In this document: positions 46,547 through 57,307 of the stretch, piece after piece
Numbering within the stretch: the stretch's first letter is position 1
Layout: each line of letters opens with the position of its first letter
NCBI GenBank assembly: GCA_028023455.1
Contig: JAQFVV010000056.1
Location: 2,602,001-2,666,000, forward strand
DNA length: 64,000 nucleotides
Direction of reading: 5' to 3'
DNA from: Epiperipatus broadwayi
Lineage: Eukaryota; Onychophora; Udeonychophora; Euonychophora; Peripatidae
Position numbers and translations under genes: made by a program
Notes under the pieces: generated by a model
Database searches by the model: none
What the model was told of the DNA's origin: nothing
What the model saw: only the letters and a program-made list of their open reading frames with translations

Positions 46547-49449
46547 AAACAGCCCATGCCAAAGGTTTATTACCTTTTGATTAAGAAATACTATATAAAT
46601 CACAGCTTTTAAAGCTAATATAATCATATAACCAAATATTGATTGCCATTAAAAAATATCTCAAGTCTTTAAAGCATCTAGGATATAATTTCACATGTTA
46701 ATGACCCTTAAACATATAATCCATTTACATAGCTACATTTAGATGTATAATCATTGAATATATACACAAAATAATGTTTGGTCTACCAGTATGTAACTAC
46801 ACAACATATCTTCCATAAAAATAATAATAATTCAAACAAGCAGTCAATCTTTGAATCCTACCCTTCTATAATATACATAAATTAATAATTTATAGATGTA
46901 TCCAACTTTCAGATTCTATCTCTTATGACACTGTATTAAACACTTCTATTTTTAAATAATCTAGAATTCTTTGAATAGTGAAAATATATTGATATAATAA
47001 AGTTTATGCAGATAAAACATATACATTTAATTAATATTCATTAATGTAATTGATTGAACTCCTCACAAGACAATACTCAATCATATTTATAATAATAAAA
47101 CAATTTATATTTTTAATTTGAAATTAAAATGACTACCATCTTTTATTTAATTTTTGGATAATTCTCATATATTCATGCATTTATTATATGCATGCACACA
47201 CTGTATTTATTTACTCTGTATAAAATCTATTGCTATTTGATTAGTTTTAAATTTTAGAATTATATCATATTCTGATATATTATTATGACACCTTTTTATT
47301 TTAAATACAATTCTCTTTAGATTATTTTCCCCCTGTATATTAATTGTTTATATTGAACAGGAGACAAACTGTAAACATGTATATATGTTTTTTAAGATTT
47401 AAAGTAAATTAAACAAAAGATTTTAAATGTGGGAATTGAGCACAGGTCTGAAAGACTATTATTATGGCAGAATACAAAAACTCTGGGCTTCCAGCCTGTC
47501 ATTTTTGTAATAATTGGTTGTTTTTCACAATTTTTTTTAAAGATTTAATGTAAATTAAAGAAAATATGTTAATGTTATATAAATACATTTCCAAATTTTA
47601 ATAAATCTAAATTAAAATTTACATTTTAAAATATACGTTATATTTGACAGCACAAATATATATTTACTGAAGCACCCTCTGAACAAAACATTAAAACCCC
47701 CTCCCCAATAGCATCATGACTAATCATAATAGTTTTTTTAGCTTTATTTTTATTAAATATAATATTTTTTTAATTGATTGCTTAAATAATTTTTTTTAAA
47801 GATTTAATGTAAATATGTTGTTATTATTATTATTAAACATTGCTAATTTATAAAAGTTCATTAAACATTGGTAAGTATTTTATTCATCTGAATTATATTA
47901 GGAGATTGACAGATCATGAAAGTACAGAACACCTTAATGTCAAATTATGAATCGATATTTGTGGCTGTTTCTGCAGCTACCATGTAATATATATTATATC
48001 TCTGTAGTTAAAACACCCATATTGAGATTTTTTCCCCAGTGTTTTTTATTTAGTGGCAGAATTATTTCCTTTGCATAAATGTAGAGGTTATGAATTTAAC
48101 ATATGACATTAGACAAACATTCATTCATGACTCAAACAAGAGAGAAAATATGAATTTTATGTATAAGATAATTATAGATTTGAAGAGCTATTTTAGTTTT
48201 TCAAACCAGTAATTGCTAATACTCATCTAAAAGATCAACGAATGATTAAAATCATCTTACAAAGACTGATAGCCATTTAAAATTCTGGGATTTTTTGTAA
48301 GTTTTTTTGTTGTAATATTTTCAGCCTAAGATAATCTGGAAATCATTTTAAGTATATACTCGTATTACTTGTGATACTTTATTCAACTGCTACTGAGTTG
48401 TATCTCTATTTATTAAATTTATGCTGTTCTTGATATTATCTTTAAGCTAATTAGAGAGCATTTGATGTAATTAAATGTAAAAGGATGTTGCAATTAGAAT
48501 AGTGAATCTACAGAATCTAAAGGCTAAAAACATATTTCTTTATATTGCATTCTTATATGATTTGATATTAATGTTCTTTAAGCCAGATATATTTCTAATT
48601 AAAAAGACAATCAATAAATTAATGTTGACTGCTTTTATATAAAGTAGTTATAAAAAGATTTATTTGTATTTATCAAGATGTAAAAATTGAGAATATAATA
48701 AGACAGACGCTTGTTGGCAAATATGCTAATTAATAATTTTCTCAAGAAAATTAAAAACTACATTTAAACTCAGAATAATAATGTTTGGAGCCAAAATAAA
48801 TTTGTATTTAACATTCAAGATAGAGAAAAGATCTCTATATTCAACAATTAAAATTAAATAATATTTAAAAATAGTTCAAGATATAATTACAAGCAAAATG
48901 CTATCATCATAAACGTTCAGATAAACATCTTTATTGCTTTGCTTATCTCTATTAGGTAATATAAATTGAACTAATAAGTGGACCTTTTTTTAATGCTAAT
49001 ATTTGAAGTTATCCTTTTTCTTATCTTGTTTGTAATTAGTTGATTAAAACGTTTCTAATGCTGGCTAAGGAAAAGATTCTGTATCTTTATTTTATTAATA
49101 GTAGCTGAGCACACTTTTGACCAAAAAAGGTAGATTCATAGCACTCATGATGTGGCAGATATGCTGCAGTATTTATAGGTGAAATGCTAATTATTTAAAT
49201 TAGTTATTTAAATATTCCATTTGTTTGAGAATTGAATGCAATTCTCTTTTTTATTAATGACATGTCTGCTGTTTGCAATGAATCTTGCCTTTTTTTGTCT
49301 TCTGTCATCTCATTCCATGCAAACAATTTTAATGCTTATTGGATTAAAGATGTGTCCGAATTTTTGCTCATGCTCCCAAAAGATAGATTTTTATTCTGGG
49401 TTGTTTTTAGCTTACTTATGTATGTATTTATGTTAGGAGGCTCTAGTGA
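46547..49449. other. Unassigned AT-rich stretch
   Basis: About 2.9 kb with no recognisable transposon or gene motif. Three recurrences of a TTTTTTAAAGATTTAATGTAAATTAAA-type block (near 47390, 47530 and 47795) suggest a degraded local repeat. The overlapping frames at 49232-49474 show no domain. Confidence 0.4.
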
Positions 49450-50110
49450 CAATATTTGTCTAGATCTACCATAATATACTGAGGAGTTTGATCAGAGGAT
49501 ATTTTATCTATGGTATTGTTTAGCAATAAAATATAAGACTTATATGTGATAGCACAAATATTTTAAATTTTGTTTGAGGATTTTGGAATATATGGTATGC
49601 TTATCCATGGTTTGATCTCTACCTAAGGTTGTATTTGTTGTTTGTTTTTATAGAATTTTTTGATGGTTTTTAGTAGAGTATTTCTACTGTAGTCTGTTTT
49701 GCACAAGTCATTTATGTAGATCTCTAGGTTTGCTTTTTGATTAGCTTCATATTTGAAAAGTCTGAGGTTTCTTTTAAAGAAACCTATTATTTCAGAGAAT
49801 TTGTGTGTCATAGAGGTGAGAGACTGGGAGGGGGGGTAACAGTTTGATAATCATTTTGAAATTCATTTAGTTCTTGTTTTATTGGATGTATAAGTTTAGA
49901 ATCTTCAGAACTCAAAAAAGGTTTTCATGTTCAATTGTCCATTTAAGGTTGTTTTTTGTTCTAATACTTCACATAGTTTTGTACTGCATTCAGGCCCACA
50001 TATCAACACATCATCTGAGTACCATTTATAGATGTCTTTCTCAGAATTGGCTAATAATATATATGAGTTTATTGCAAATAGGTGTTCATTAGAATAGAAA
50101 TATTCTATGC
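49450..50110 (-). pseudogene. Penelope-like element, RT palm to linker, decayed
   Basis: On minus, WYSDDVLICGPE (a YxDD-type palm motif) precedes KWTIEHENLF-VLKILNLYIQ, the KFT-E-E----FLDL strand. The open stretch 49811-49623 has FKRNLRLFKYEA and DYSRNTLLKTIKKFYKN (L--GY----L), then KPWISIPYIPKSSNKI, the PYI-GLS-KI block before the nuclease. Block order matches the PLE at 29560 on the plus strand. Frameshifts and stops inactivate it. Confidence 0.68.
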
Positions 50111-50328
50111 ACTACAGATATTTTATTTTTAAAATAAAATTTGTTTTTTACTTGATTCATTTACTATATATAGTTGTGGGTGGTATTTTTGTTTTAGTTA
50201 ATATGTTTATATTGTAATGATTTTGCCTAATAAAATATATTAATTTGATTAATTTATTCCAGATGTTAATTGACTTTTATTTATTATGCTGTCTTTTAAA
50301 TATACTATAAAATTTTCAAACTACACTC
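50111..50328. other. Short unassigned spacer
   Basis: AT-rich, no feature. Confidence 0.4.
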
Positions 50329-50341
50329 ACTTAAAATATAC

Positions 50342-50669
50342 AACAATATACCTCTTAAAATAATTACAATCTTCTTATACCTTTTAAGCAAAAAATATTT
50401 ATTATTATAATTACAGTTTTGACTGTTGATTGCAGACTTTTTCAGATCTACAAAAATTAAATATTATAACAATACAGCCAAAACTTAAATATACATCCAT
50501 AAATTAACAATCAATTTGTACCTATAATAACAATCTTAAATATTATACATCATTTATTACATTGTATTACTAAATTACTCAATTCTTAAATGCTTTATAA
50601 TTTTTTAAAAATTAATTTCTAGTTCTTTAATATTTTATATTCCCTTTTTTATACTTTTTAAAATATGCT

Positions 50670-50712
<43 letters not shown>

Positions 50713-50935
50713 ATAAATCATCCTCCCTATAAAAAATAAAAAAAAATACATAAATCTTAATTTTATACATTAATTATTATATTACATTTCTTAATTCTTT
50801 AACTTTTTAGCTTTAAATCTTATAAAATCTTCACATTCCTTAATAATTTATAATTTAAATATCTTTTCTTTTATATATATTAAATACGTTTTTCTCCATA
50901 CATACAAATCTTTATTTTTTATTTTATTCCTAAAC
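50342..50935 (-). repeat. Left inverted arm (PLE terminal type)
   Basis: Contains a (TA)n tract (50675-50710). The hammerhead remnant on minus near 50416-50445 has CTGAAAA and AAAACTG in place of CTGANGA and GAAAC, so it is decayed. In sense with the GIY-YIG fragment it lies downstream, like a 3' terminal repeat. Confidence 0.75.
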
Positions 50936-51136
50936 TATAATTAATTTTTAAATTAAAAATTTTTAATTTTATATTTTAAAAAACTTCTTAAAAAACCTTT
51001 ATTCCTCTATTATTTATATATCTATTAAATTAAAATTACAAGATGTCACATTACCTAATTTAATAAGTTTGTGTTTACAAATGTTATATATAGAGCTCAC
51101 AAAATAAGCTCTTAACAAGCTTTGAGAATATCCCCA

Positions 51137-51176
51137 ACCCCAGACCAGTTTCTGCCACTGGCATCGTCAGTGAGGT
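51137..51176 (-). ncRNA. Hammerhead ribozyme R2a, intact core
   Basis: On minus: stem I strand ACCTCA (51176-51171), CTGACGA (51170-51164; only the variable position 7 differs), stem II TGCC/GGCA, GAAAC (51152-51148), a 2-nt loop, GTC (51145-51143), then TGGGGT (51142-51137), which closes stem I with six pairs including one G-U. Cleavage is predicted after GTC. Stem III is the 2-bp AC/GT. Confidence 0.88.
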
Positions 51177-51312
51177 ATTAGGATATTCAAGCATTAGATT
51201 AAAAATACCAGGACAAGCCCAGCACTTTATCTAATGTATAACTATTAAGTAGAAAATCTGAAATTTTCAGACATCCATATGTCTTCCAATCTAGCTATCT
51301 AACTTAAATAAT

Positions 51313-51352
51313 ACCTCACTGATGGTGCCAGTAACAGAAACCAGTCTGGGGT
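51313..51352 (+). ncRNA. Hammerhead R2b, mutated
   Basis: Same layout as R2a, but the core reads CTGATGG (51319-51325; A9 lost) and stem II is disrupted (TGCC/AACA). GAAAC, GTC and the stem I partner are kept. Probably inactive. Confidence 0.75.
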
Positions 51353-51671
51353 TGGTGATATTTTCAAAGTTTGTTAAGAGCTTATTTTGTGAGCTCTATA
51401 TATAACACTTGTAAACATAAGCCTATTAAATTAGGTCATGTGACATCTGACTTGATTTTTTTGTAATTTTATTTTTTGCTATTAAGGCTTTGGTGATTTT
51501 ATATTACTAAAGCTATTAATATATGGTGTATCTGAACTTAGTTCAATCTCATATGGCTATTTACATTAGATAGCTGGATTGTCTGAAAATTTCAGATTTT
51601 CTACTTATATACATTAGACAAAGTGCTGGGCTTGTCCTGGTATTTTTAATCTAATGCTTGAATAACTTAGC

Positions 51672-51711
51672 ACCTCACTGATGATGCTAGTAGCAGAAAC
51701 CAGTCTGGGGT
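51672..51711 (+). ncRNA. Hammerhead ribozyme R2c, intact consensus core
   Basis: ACCTCA (51672-51677), CTGATGA (51678-51684), stem II TGCT/AGCA, GAAAC (51696-51700), a CA loop, GTC (51703-51705), then TGGGGT (51706-51711). Stem I has six pairs including one G-U. Compared with R2a, stem II changes from TGCC/GGCA to TGCT/AGCA, a compensatory change that keeps the pairing. All invariant residues are present. Confidence 0.9.
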
Positions 51712-51770
51712 TGGGGATATTCTCAAAGCTTGTTTATTTTTTGAGCTCTATATATAACCTATTAAATTAA

Positions 51771-52051
51771 TATTCCTTACTCATACCAAATCATTAACAT
51801 TTCTAAATATATATCTGACCTTATTCATCACCTTACATACTCATATAACATTATAATCCTTACAATATCTTCACTCACTATTACTTAAATTATTTAATAA
51901 ATCTTTTACCTCATTCTATTTCTCCACTTTTCTCTTTCCACCATTTTATTTCACTATCCCATCACCCTCCCAACTTCCTTTTTTTCACCTTTTTTAACAC
52001 AGCTCCCTCTGTTATTTATTTAAACAAATGTAAAATTTTTTTATTTTAATT
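51771..52051. other. C/T-rich stretch downstream of the GIY-YIG fragment
   Basis: Pyrimidine-rich on plus (51890-52015), so purine-rich in the sense of the PLE. Probably its 3' UTR. No coding sequence. Confidence 0.4.
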
Positions 52052-52313
52052 CTACATTATATTATATTGATTCCCTTCACCCTCCTCTCCCATCAACATT
52101 GTTCCTCTTCCTTCACCTCTATTAATATTTGGTTGTATTTTCTTTATTAATAATGCCTCCCTTATCTTTCTATACCTTCTATCATCTGCATAACTAATCA
52201 TCCTAATATCTTTTCCTAAATTATGCGTTCTCTCTAAGATGCATATACACTGGTGACGCTTTATTATACTTATACTGAATTAATCGATTTGAGTTTTTTG
52301 TCTCACCTACATA
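52052..52313 (-). pseudogene. PLE GIY-YIG endonuclease C-terminus
   Basis: On minus the frame begins at the arm junction with NKYVGETKNS, the YIG-type core with its catalytic-region Glu. It then has SPVYMHLREN, a +1 frameshift, HNLGKDIRM, YADDRRYRKIREALLIKKIQPNINRGEG and a stop at 52054-52052. The RR-YRKIREAL-I----PNIN-G block is the classic end of the Penelope nuclease. All upstream RT sequence has been replaced by the inverted right arm. Confidence 0.8.
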
Positions 52314-52315
52314 CT

Positions 52316-52945
52316 TATTCCTAAAAATAAAAAATAAAAATAAAGATTTGTATGTATGGAGAAAAATGTATTTAATATATATAAAAGAAAAGATATTTAA
52401 ATGATGAATTATTAAGGGATGTGAAGATTTTATAAGATTTAAAATTAATTAATGTATAAAAATTTAAGATTTACGTATTTTTTTAAAAAGTTTTATAGGG
52501 AGAATGTATTATGGTTTATATATATATATAATAGCATATTTTAAAAATTATAAAAAAGGGAATATAAAATATTAACGAATTATAAATTAATTTTAATTTT
52601 TTTTAAAGCACTTAAGGATTGAGTAATTTAGCGAATTTTAAATTAATTTTAAATTTTTTTAAAGCACTTAAGGATTGAGTAATTTAGTAATATAATATAC
52701 TAAATGATGGTATAGTGTTTAAGAATGCTATTATATGCATAAATTGATTATTAATTTATTGATGTATATATAAGTTTTGGTTGTGTTGTTATAATATTTA
52801 AATTTTTGTAGATCTGAAGAAAACTGTGCGGAACAGTTGAAACTGTAATTATAATAATAAATACTTTTTGCTTAAAAAGTATAAGAAGATTGTAATTACT
52901 TTAAAAGATATATTGTTGTATATGAAGAAGTAAAATTAAGGAAGA
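52316..52945 (+). repeat. Right inverted arm, with hammerhead R4 and a 56-bp duplication
   Basis: Reverse complement of 50342-50935. It contains a local tandem duplication (about 52573-52628 and 52629-52684) that the left arm lacks, and a (TA)n remnant at about 52516-52530. Confidence 0.78.
52805..52852 (+). ncRNA. Small hammerhead motif R4
   Basis: CTGAAGA (52814-52820), stem II AACTG (52822-52826) with CAGTT (52834-52838), GAAAC (52839-52843), a 1-nt loop, then GTA. The core is complete apart from the variable position 7. Stem III is 2 bp and stem I about 3 bp, so single-molecule activity would be weak. Similar in form to R1d. Confidence 0.6.
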
Positions 52946-52978
52946 GGAAGAAGGAAGAAGTGTTTACTTAAAATATAC

Positions 52979-53149
52979 TGATAAAGATATATGGAAAAAG
53001 CAAAAAACCTCCAAAGTGTATTTCTGAGAGAAACAGTCCTCATCATTTAATCCTAGATGGTATCATTATATAAGTGTGTTGAAAAATATATGTTCTACTA
53101 GTAATTATTCATAAGTCTTTAAGAATTATATGATTATGATAACACAGTG
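52979..53149. other. Short unassigned stretch
   Basis: No feature apart from probable degraded LINE sequence continuing upstream of 53150. Confidence 0.4.
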
Positions 53150-53395
53150 AAAAATGGGATATGTAAGGAGTGACAAGAAAAGATTCAAATCAAAATACAT
53201 GTATGAGAGGTCAAAGAGGTATAACTATTCAAGAATTTTTGGAAAGATGTTAGAGTAACAAATTGTTAGAAAAAGATAGTAGATGGGTAACTATTATTTC
53301 ATTAGAAAATACTAAGAGTCTGAGAAAGAGATTACATAGAAAATGGATGGATGAAATAAGAAATTTTGCTGGAATGACAAAGAACAATTCCTGAA
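53150..53395 (+). pseudogene. RTE LINE C-terminal fragment
   Basis: A degraded frame ends with WMDEIRNFAGMTKNNS and a stop, corresponding to the W-DEI-K-AG-TW end of RTE proteins. Upstream, GMCKE-QEKIQIKI parallels the LGVTRRD-IRN-type block. It has no visible 3' tail. Confidence 0.6.
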
Positions 53396-55490
53396 CATGA
53401 TAATAAAATTGAAACTTAATAAAACACATTTTCTATTTAACTAGATATTTTAAAAATAATCAGACCAATTTTTTAATGACTAAAAATTATATTTACAGAT
53501 TCCACTTTTACAGAATTAGTATTACAATGTGGTTAACTGCTATAATATGGGAAGTTTTATCTATCTCCGATTTAGATTCTGTATTTGACAAGTTTTTGTC
53601 ATGTTCAAAAAAATTTTCAAAGTTATATTTTAAAAAAAACATTTTTTTTATTATTAATGTATATCTAGTTAAGATATTTAGATTTCAAAACATTTGAATC
53701 AATCTAAATTTGACAATTTAAAAAGACAAACTTTTAGAAATGATCTTACACTTCAAAATTCTTTTTTATTTGCAATAAAATAAAATCCACTTTAAGAGTG
53801 AAGGTAAAAATTAAAATGGCCATAAAATAATCCACAATAATAGAATCTGAAACAATATTTTCAAAATCAAAAATTAATTTCGTAGTCAACAGAATTAAAA
53901 GAGTCGCTGAAATATATTCAGTTATGACCCCTCTTCATGAATAAGTGTAGAGTATAGAAATGTTATCTTTTGCTATTTCTAAAGTAAGTATGAAGATCGT
54001 CAAATTTATAAATTAATATATAAAATTATTATAAGCCCAAAATCTTAGAAATTATCAAATAGATATATGGAGGTCATATGATTTTTAAGCACTGGAATGA
54101 TAAAAGAAGCAGGACAGCCATAGTGACCCAATCAAAGTGAGATTTAAAAAAAAAAATTTCAAGTAGCAATCTATGCAGAAATTTTTAGAATTCACTATTT
54201 TAACAATCTCCTGAATTGAACAGGATTTGATACAGAAGTAAGTGTAATATAATAAAAAAAAAGTAAACAAAATTATTTGTTCTTCTTTGCTCTAGCACAA
54301 ACTTGAGTGATCAATAGTTACCATATAGTAGTAAAATTTAAGGTCCCTAGACAGGCTCCTAGCTTTAGTTTTTATAAATGAGGATTCAGGATTCAAAGTT
54401 ATATCCAAACTTATACTAGATGATGCTAGGAAAGAAAAAGAGAAATGTTTTTGTTTACTGTAATAAATTGAAAGAATTAGGAGATGTCGTATTAATACGT
54501 AAAAAGTAATTTGAAGTAGTTAATTAAACATTTATATTTCAATATTTTTAAAGCATTAAAATTTTCTTACTTTTAAAAACTGTTTTTCATACTTTTTTCT
54601 TTCTAATTAAAATCATTTTTTTATTTAAATTTATAATTAATAATTAGTCAATATTTTCTATTTAAACTTGAACTGTAATATATAATTTATTAGCTAGTAA
54701 TATATATAAAAAAAGAAAATATAACAATTAATGTACGGTAAAAACTAAAGATGACACAGTCAATTAAAATTTTTAATCAATTAAATTTTATTTTTAACAT
54801 AATTAGTAATCTCAAGAAAAATTAATTTATAAATAATTTGTAATTTTACTAATGTTTAAAAATTCTGAAAAACAAATATTTATGTAATTATAATAATTCA
54901 ATTTATTTAGATGCTTGGAAATGAATTATAATTATCAATATTCTGAAAAGTAAATTTTTTTTTTTTTAGAAATTCCTAATTGCATTTGAATTAATGTCTA
55001 AAACTACAAGCATTTTTACTTTTAGTAATTGTGTGTGAATGTATGTCTATGTAACATATAAAAACACTATAAGAGAATGAATAATTTAATATTTATTTTA
55101 GTAATCCTAATATACGTTCAGCATGTTAGCTTCTTACTTATGGTTATTAAAATTATAATAATTCATTATTAGATAACATTTTTAAAAAAAATCATTATTT
55201 ATTTAAAAAGTCTCTGATTCACTGTGTGCTTTTTTTGTTTAATAAACTTGCTTCTTAAATTATTATTTTTTTATAGTTTTTTTTTTCACAAGCCACTTCA
55301 ACAATGCTTGGACCAAACATGTATCCATGTTATCTACTGTGATTACATTTAGAGAATTATTTTTTGTTTTTGTCCTTATAAACAAATGCTGCACCTCCTT
55401 ATAATATACATATAAACAATTTGATTGACTATACCTATGGTGTACACAACATTATTTTGGTGCTATCTTATCTTTTGTATACTAAGAAGA
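53396..55490. other. Unassigned AT-rich stretch
   Basis: About 2.1 kb with no recognised element. Confidence 0.4.
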
Positions 55491-55599
55491 AATAAAAATT
55501 AATATTAAATAGGATTGATTCAATGTTCAATTATAGAAAGGCAAAAACTAATTCTACAAATATATCATTATTTTATAATCATGAAGAAAACATTAATTT

Positions 55600-55725
55600 G
55601 AGTTTGATCTAGATATTACTGAAGTGGTATTTCTAGCATGGAAATTATATCAGTAACTTCTAGATTTATGAATACTGAATTTAAGATGATACCCTAATTA
55701 ACTAGGCTATTCTGTTAATGACTAT
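55600..55725 (-). mobile_element. SINE-B head region
   Basis: Minus strand: AATAGCCTAGTTAATTAGGG (head), TTAAATTCAGTATTCATAAATCTAG, then a decayed box B and TTTCCATGCTAGAAATACC. Aligned with 20858-21120. It faces the plus-strand copy at 55985. Confidence 0.65.
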
Positions 55726-55984
55726 AGACTGTAAATTTTTTATATATTCCTGATTTCTCCATTTTTGCTATTGTCATATCATCAGCTTTCTTTGCTTTTT
55801 TTTACCTTTTTCTATCTGCTGAATATTCTTGTGTATTTCCTATGGAACATATAGTGACATGCACAAACACAGACTGATGCTTTAGCCATATCTGTTTATT
55901 TTTGCTCTACAATTATTCATTTGCATTCTTTTAATTTGTTTTTAGATGTAGTAGTTGGTTTCACCCATATATCTGTTTCAACAG

Positions 55985-56190
55985 TCAATAGACTGTTGGG
56001 ATATTATCTTAATTTAGTATTCATCAATTTAGAGTTCACCAGTTTATGCTAGTACTATCACTGGTCATGTCAACAACAGTTAAAGAAGAAAGAACAATAC
56101 TATTCCAAATATTGTATTACACACTAACCTGTGTAGTATTACTACCAGTTGAATGTACTTGAAAAAATGTAAATAAAATTTTAAACTTTC
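55985..56190 (+). mobile_element. SINE-B copy
   Basis: TTTAGTATTCATCAATTTAG, TATGCTAGTACTATCACTGG, AACAACAGTTAAAGAAG, ACACTAACCTGTGTAG and CAGTTGAATGTACTTG follow the family order. The head is poorly preserved. With 55600-55725 it forms a head-to-head pair. Confidence 0.7.
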
Positions 56191-56248
56191 TATAAAATTT
56201 AATGATTATCTATTAAAATATTCTAACATAATTACAATTGAATGTTAT

Positions 56249-57294
56249 AATTATAAATTTATTAAACGCACATTGATTACATAAGTAATATTTACCGAGG
56301 ATGTAACCTCGAGAATATGCATGTAAAATGCAATAGTAGTGACCTCTACAGGTGTTTAACCACAAGCTTATGCTATGGAAGAAAAGAGGGGAACCCTTTT
56401 TTTTACTTCAACCTACTTTCTATTTAAATAGGTGAAGCTGAAATGGTTAGATCTGTGAGCGTGAAGCTATTCAATACTTCACTGATTAAGTCCACATTTC
56501 TTATTACACATTAATACTCATGAAATCTTTCAATTTACAACTAATCAATGGAAAGATTTTATAGTTAGAAATCTATTACAGTAATTTAAAGTTGTAATTA
56601 TAAATTTATTAAATGCATATTGATTACGTAAGTAATATTTACCAATAACTTTAAATTACTGTAATAGATTTCTAACTATAAAATCTTTCCATTGACTCAT
56701 TGTAAATCAAAAGATTTCACGAGTATTAATGTGTAATAAAAAATGTGGACTTAATCAATGAAGTATTAAATAGCTTCATGCTCGCAGATCTAACCACTTC
56801 AGCTTCACCTATTTAAATAAAAAGTAGGTTGAAGTAAAGAAGGGTTCCCCTCTTTTCTTCCATAGCATAAGCTTGTGGTTAAACGCCTGTAGAGGTCCCT
56901 ACTATCACATTTTACATGCATATTCTTGAGGTTACAGCCTCAAGAAATATTACTTACGTAATCAATGTGCGTTTAATAAATTTATAATTGCAACTTTAAA
57001 TTACTGTAACAGATTTCTAACTATAAAATCTTTCCATTGACTCATTGTAAATCGAAATATTTCAAAGTATTAATGTGTAATTAGAAATGTGGACTTAATC
57101 AGTGAAGTATTAAATAGCTTCACGCTCGCAGATCTAATCGCTTCAGCTTCACCTATTTAAATAGAAAGTAGGTTGAAGTAAAGAAGGTTCCCCTCTTTTC
57201 TTCCATAGTGTAAGCTTGTGGTTAAACACCTGTAGAGGTCCCTACTATTGCATTTTACATGCATATTCTCAAGGTTACAGCCTCAGTAAATATT
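56249..57294. mobile_element. Three-unit foldback with exact 13-bp target-site duplication
   Basis: AATTGAATGTTAT flanks it at 56236-56248 and 57295-57307. Unit 1 (plus, about 56249-56600) is followed by two units in minus orientation (about 56610-57000 and 57000-57294). The units share AAGCTTATGC-ATGGAAG, GGGGAACCC, CCTACTTTCTATTTAAATAGG, GTGAAGCTATT and TCTATTACAGTAATTTAAAG. No coding sequence. Units 2 and 3 are more alike than either is to the 9.3-kb relative. The single duplication implies that the array was inserted as one piece. Confidence 0.88.
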
Positions 57295-57307
57295 AATTGA
57301 ATGTTAT

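Larger units (their letters stand above)
51034..51758. mobile_element. Hammerhead foldback family R2, three units
   Basis: Unit 1 (minus, about 51041-51178) and unit 2 (plus, 51305-51448) form about 135-bp inverted arms. Unit 3 (plus, about 51540-51758) repeats the inner core and right arm. Each has a hammerhead core. CTATTAAATTAA sits at 51022-51033 and 51759-51770, but the same motif also occurs inside the arms (51422), so it is a weaker target-site duplication candidate. The arms start AGATGTCACAT. No coding sequence. Confidence 0.8.
50342..52965. mobile_element. Compound inverted-arm PLE insertion, 13-bp flanking duplication
   Basis: ACTTAAAATATAC occurs at 50329-50341 and 52966-52978 as exact direct repeats, so about 2.62 kb probably went in as one unit. 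The left arm (50342-50935) and right arm (about 52316-52945) are reverse complements over about 600 bp with many substitutions. The core holds a hammerhead foldback (51034-51758) and a PLE GIY-YIG fragment (52052-52313, minus). Inverted terminal copies are a known Penelope architecture. TTATTCCTAA also occurs at both inner arm edges (50924 and 52315). Confidence 0.75.

Noticed and set aside
47425-47520. tRNA-like SINE on the minus strand
   Set aside because: A weak B-box-like match only. No A box in the right place and no second copy.
49232-49474. Overlapping 80- and 66-codon ORFs as genes
   Set aside because: No domain or homologous copy. Hydrophobic residues reflect T-rich sequence.
51022-51770. 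CTATTAAATTAA as a firm TSD for the R2 element
   Set aside because: The same word occurs inside the element arms (51422), so the right copy may be element sequence. Kept only as a candidate.
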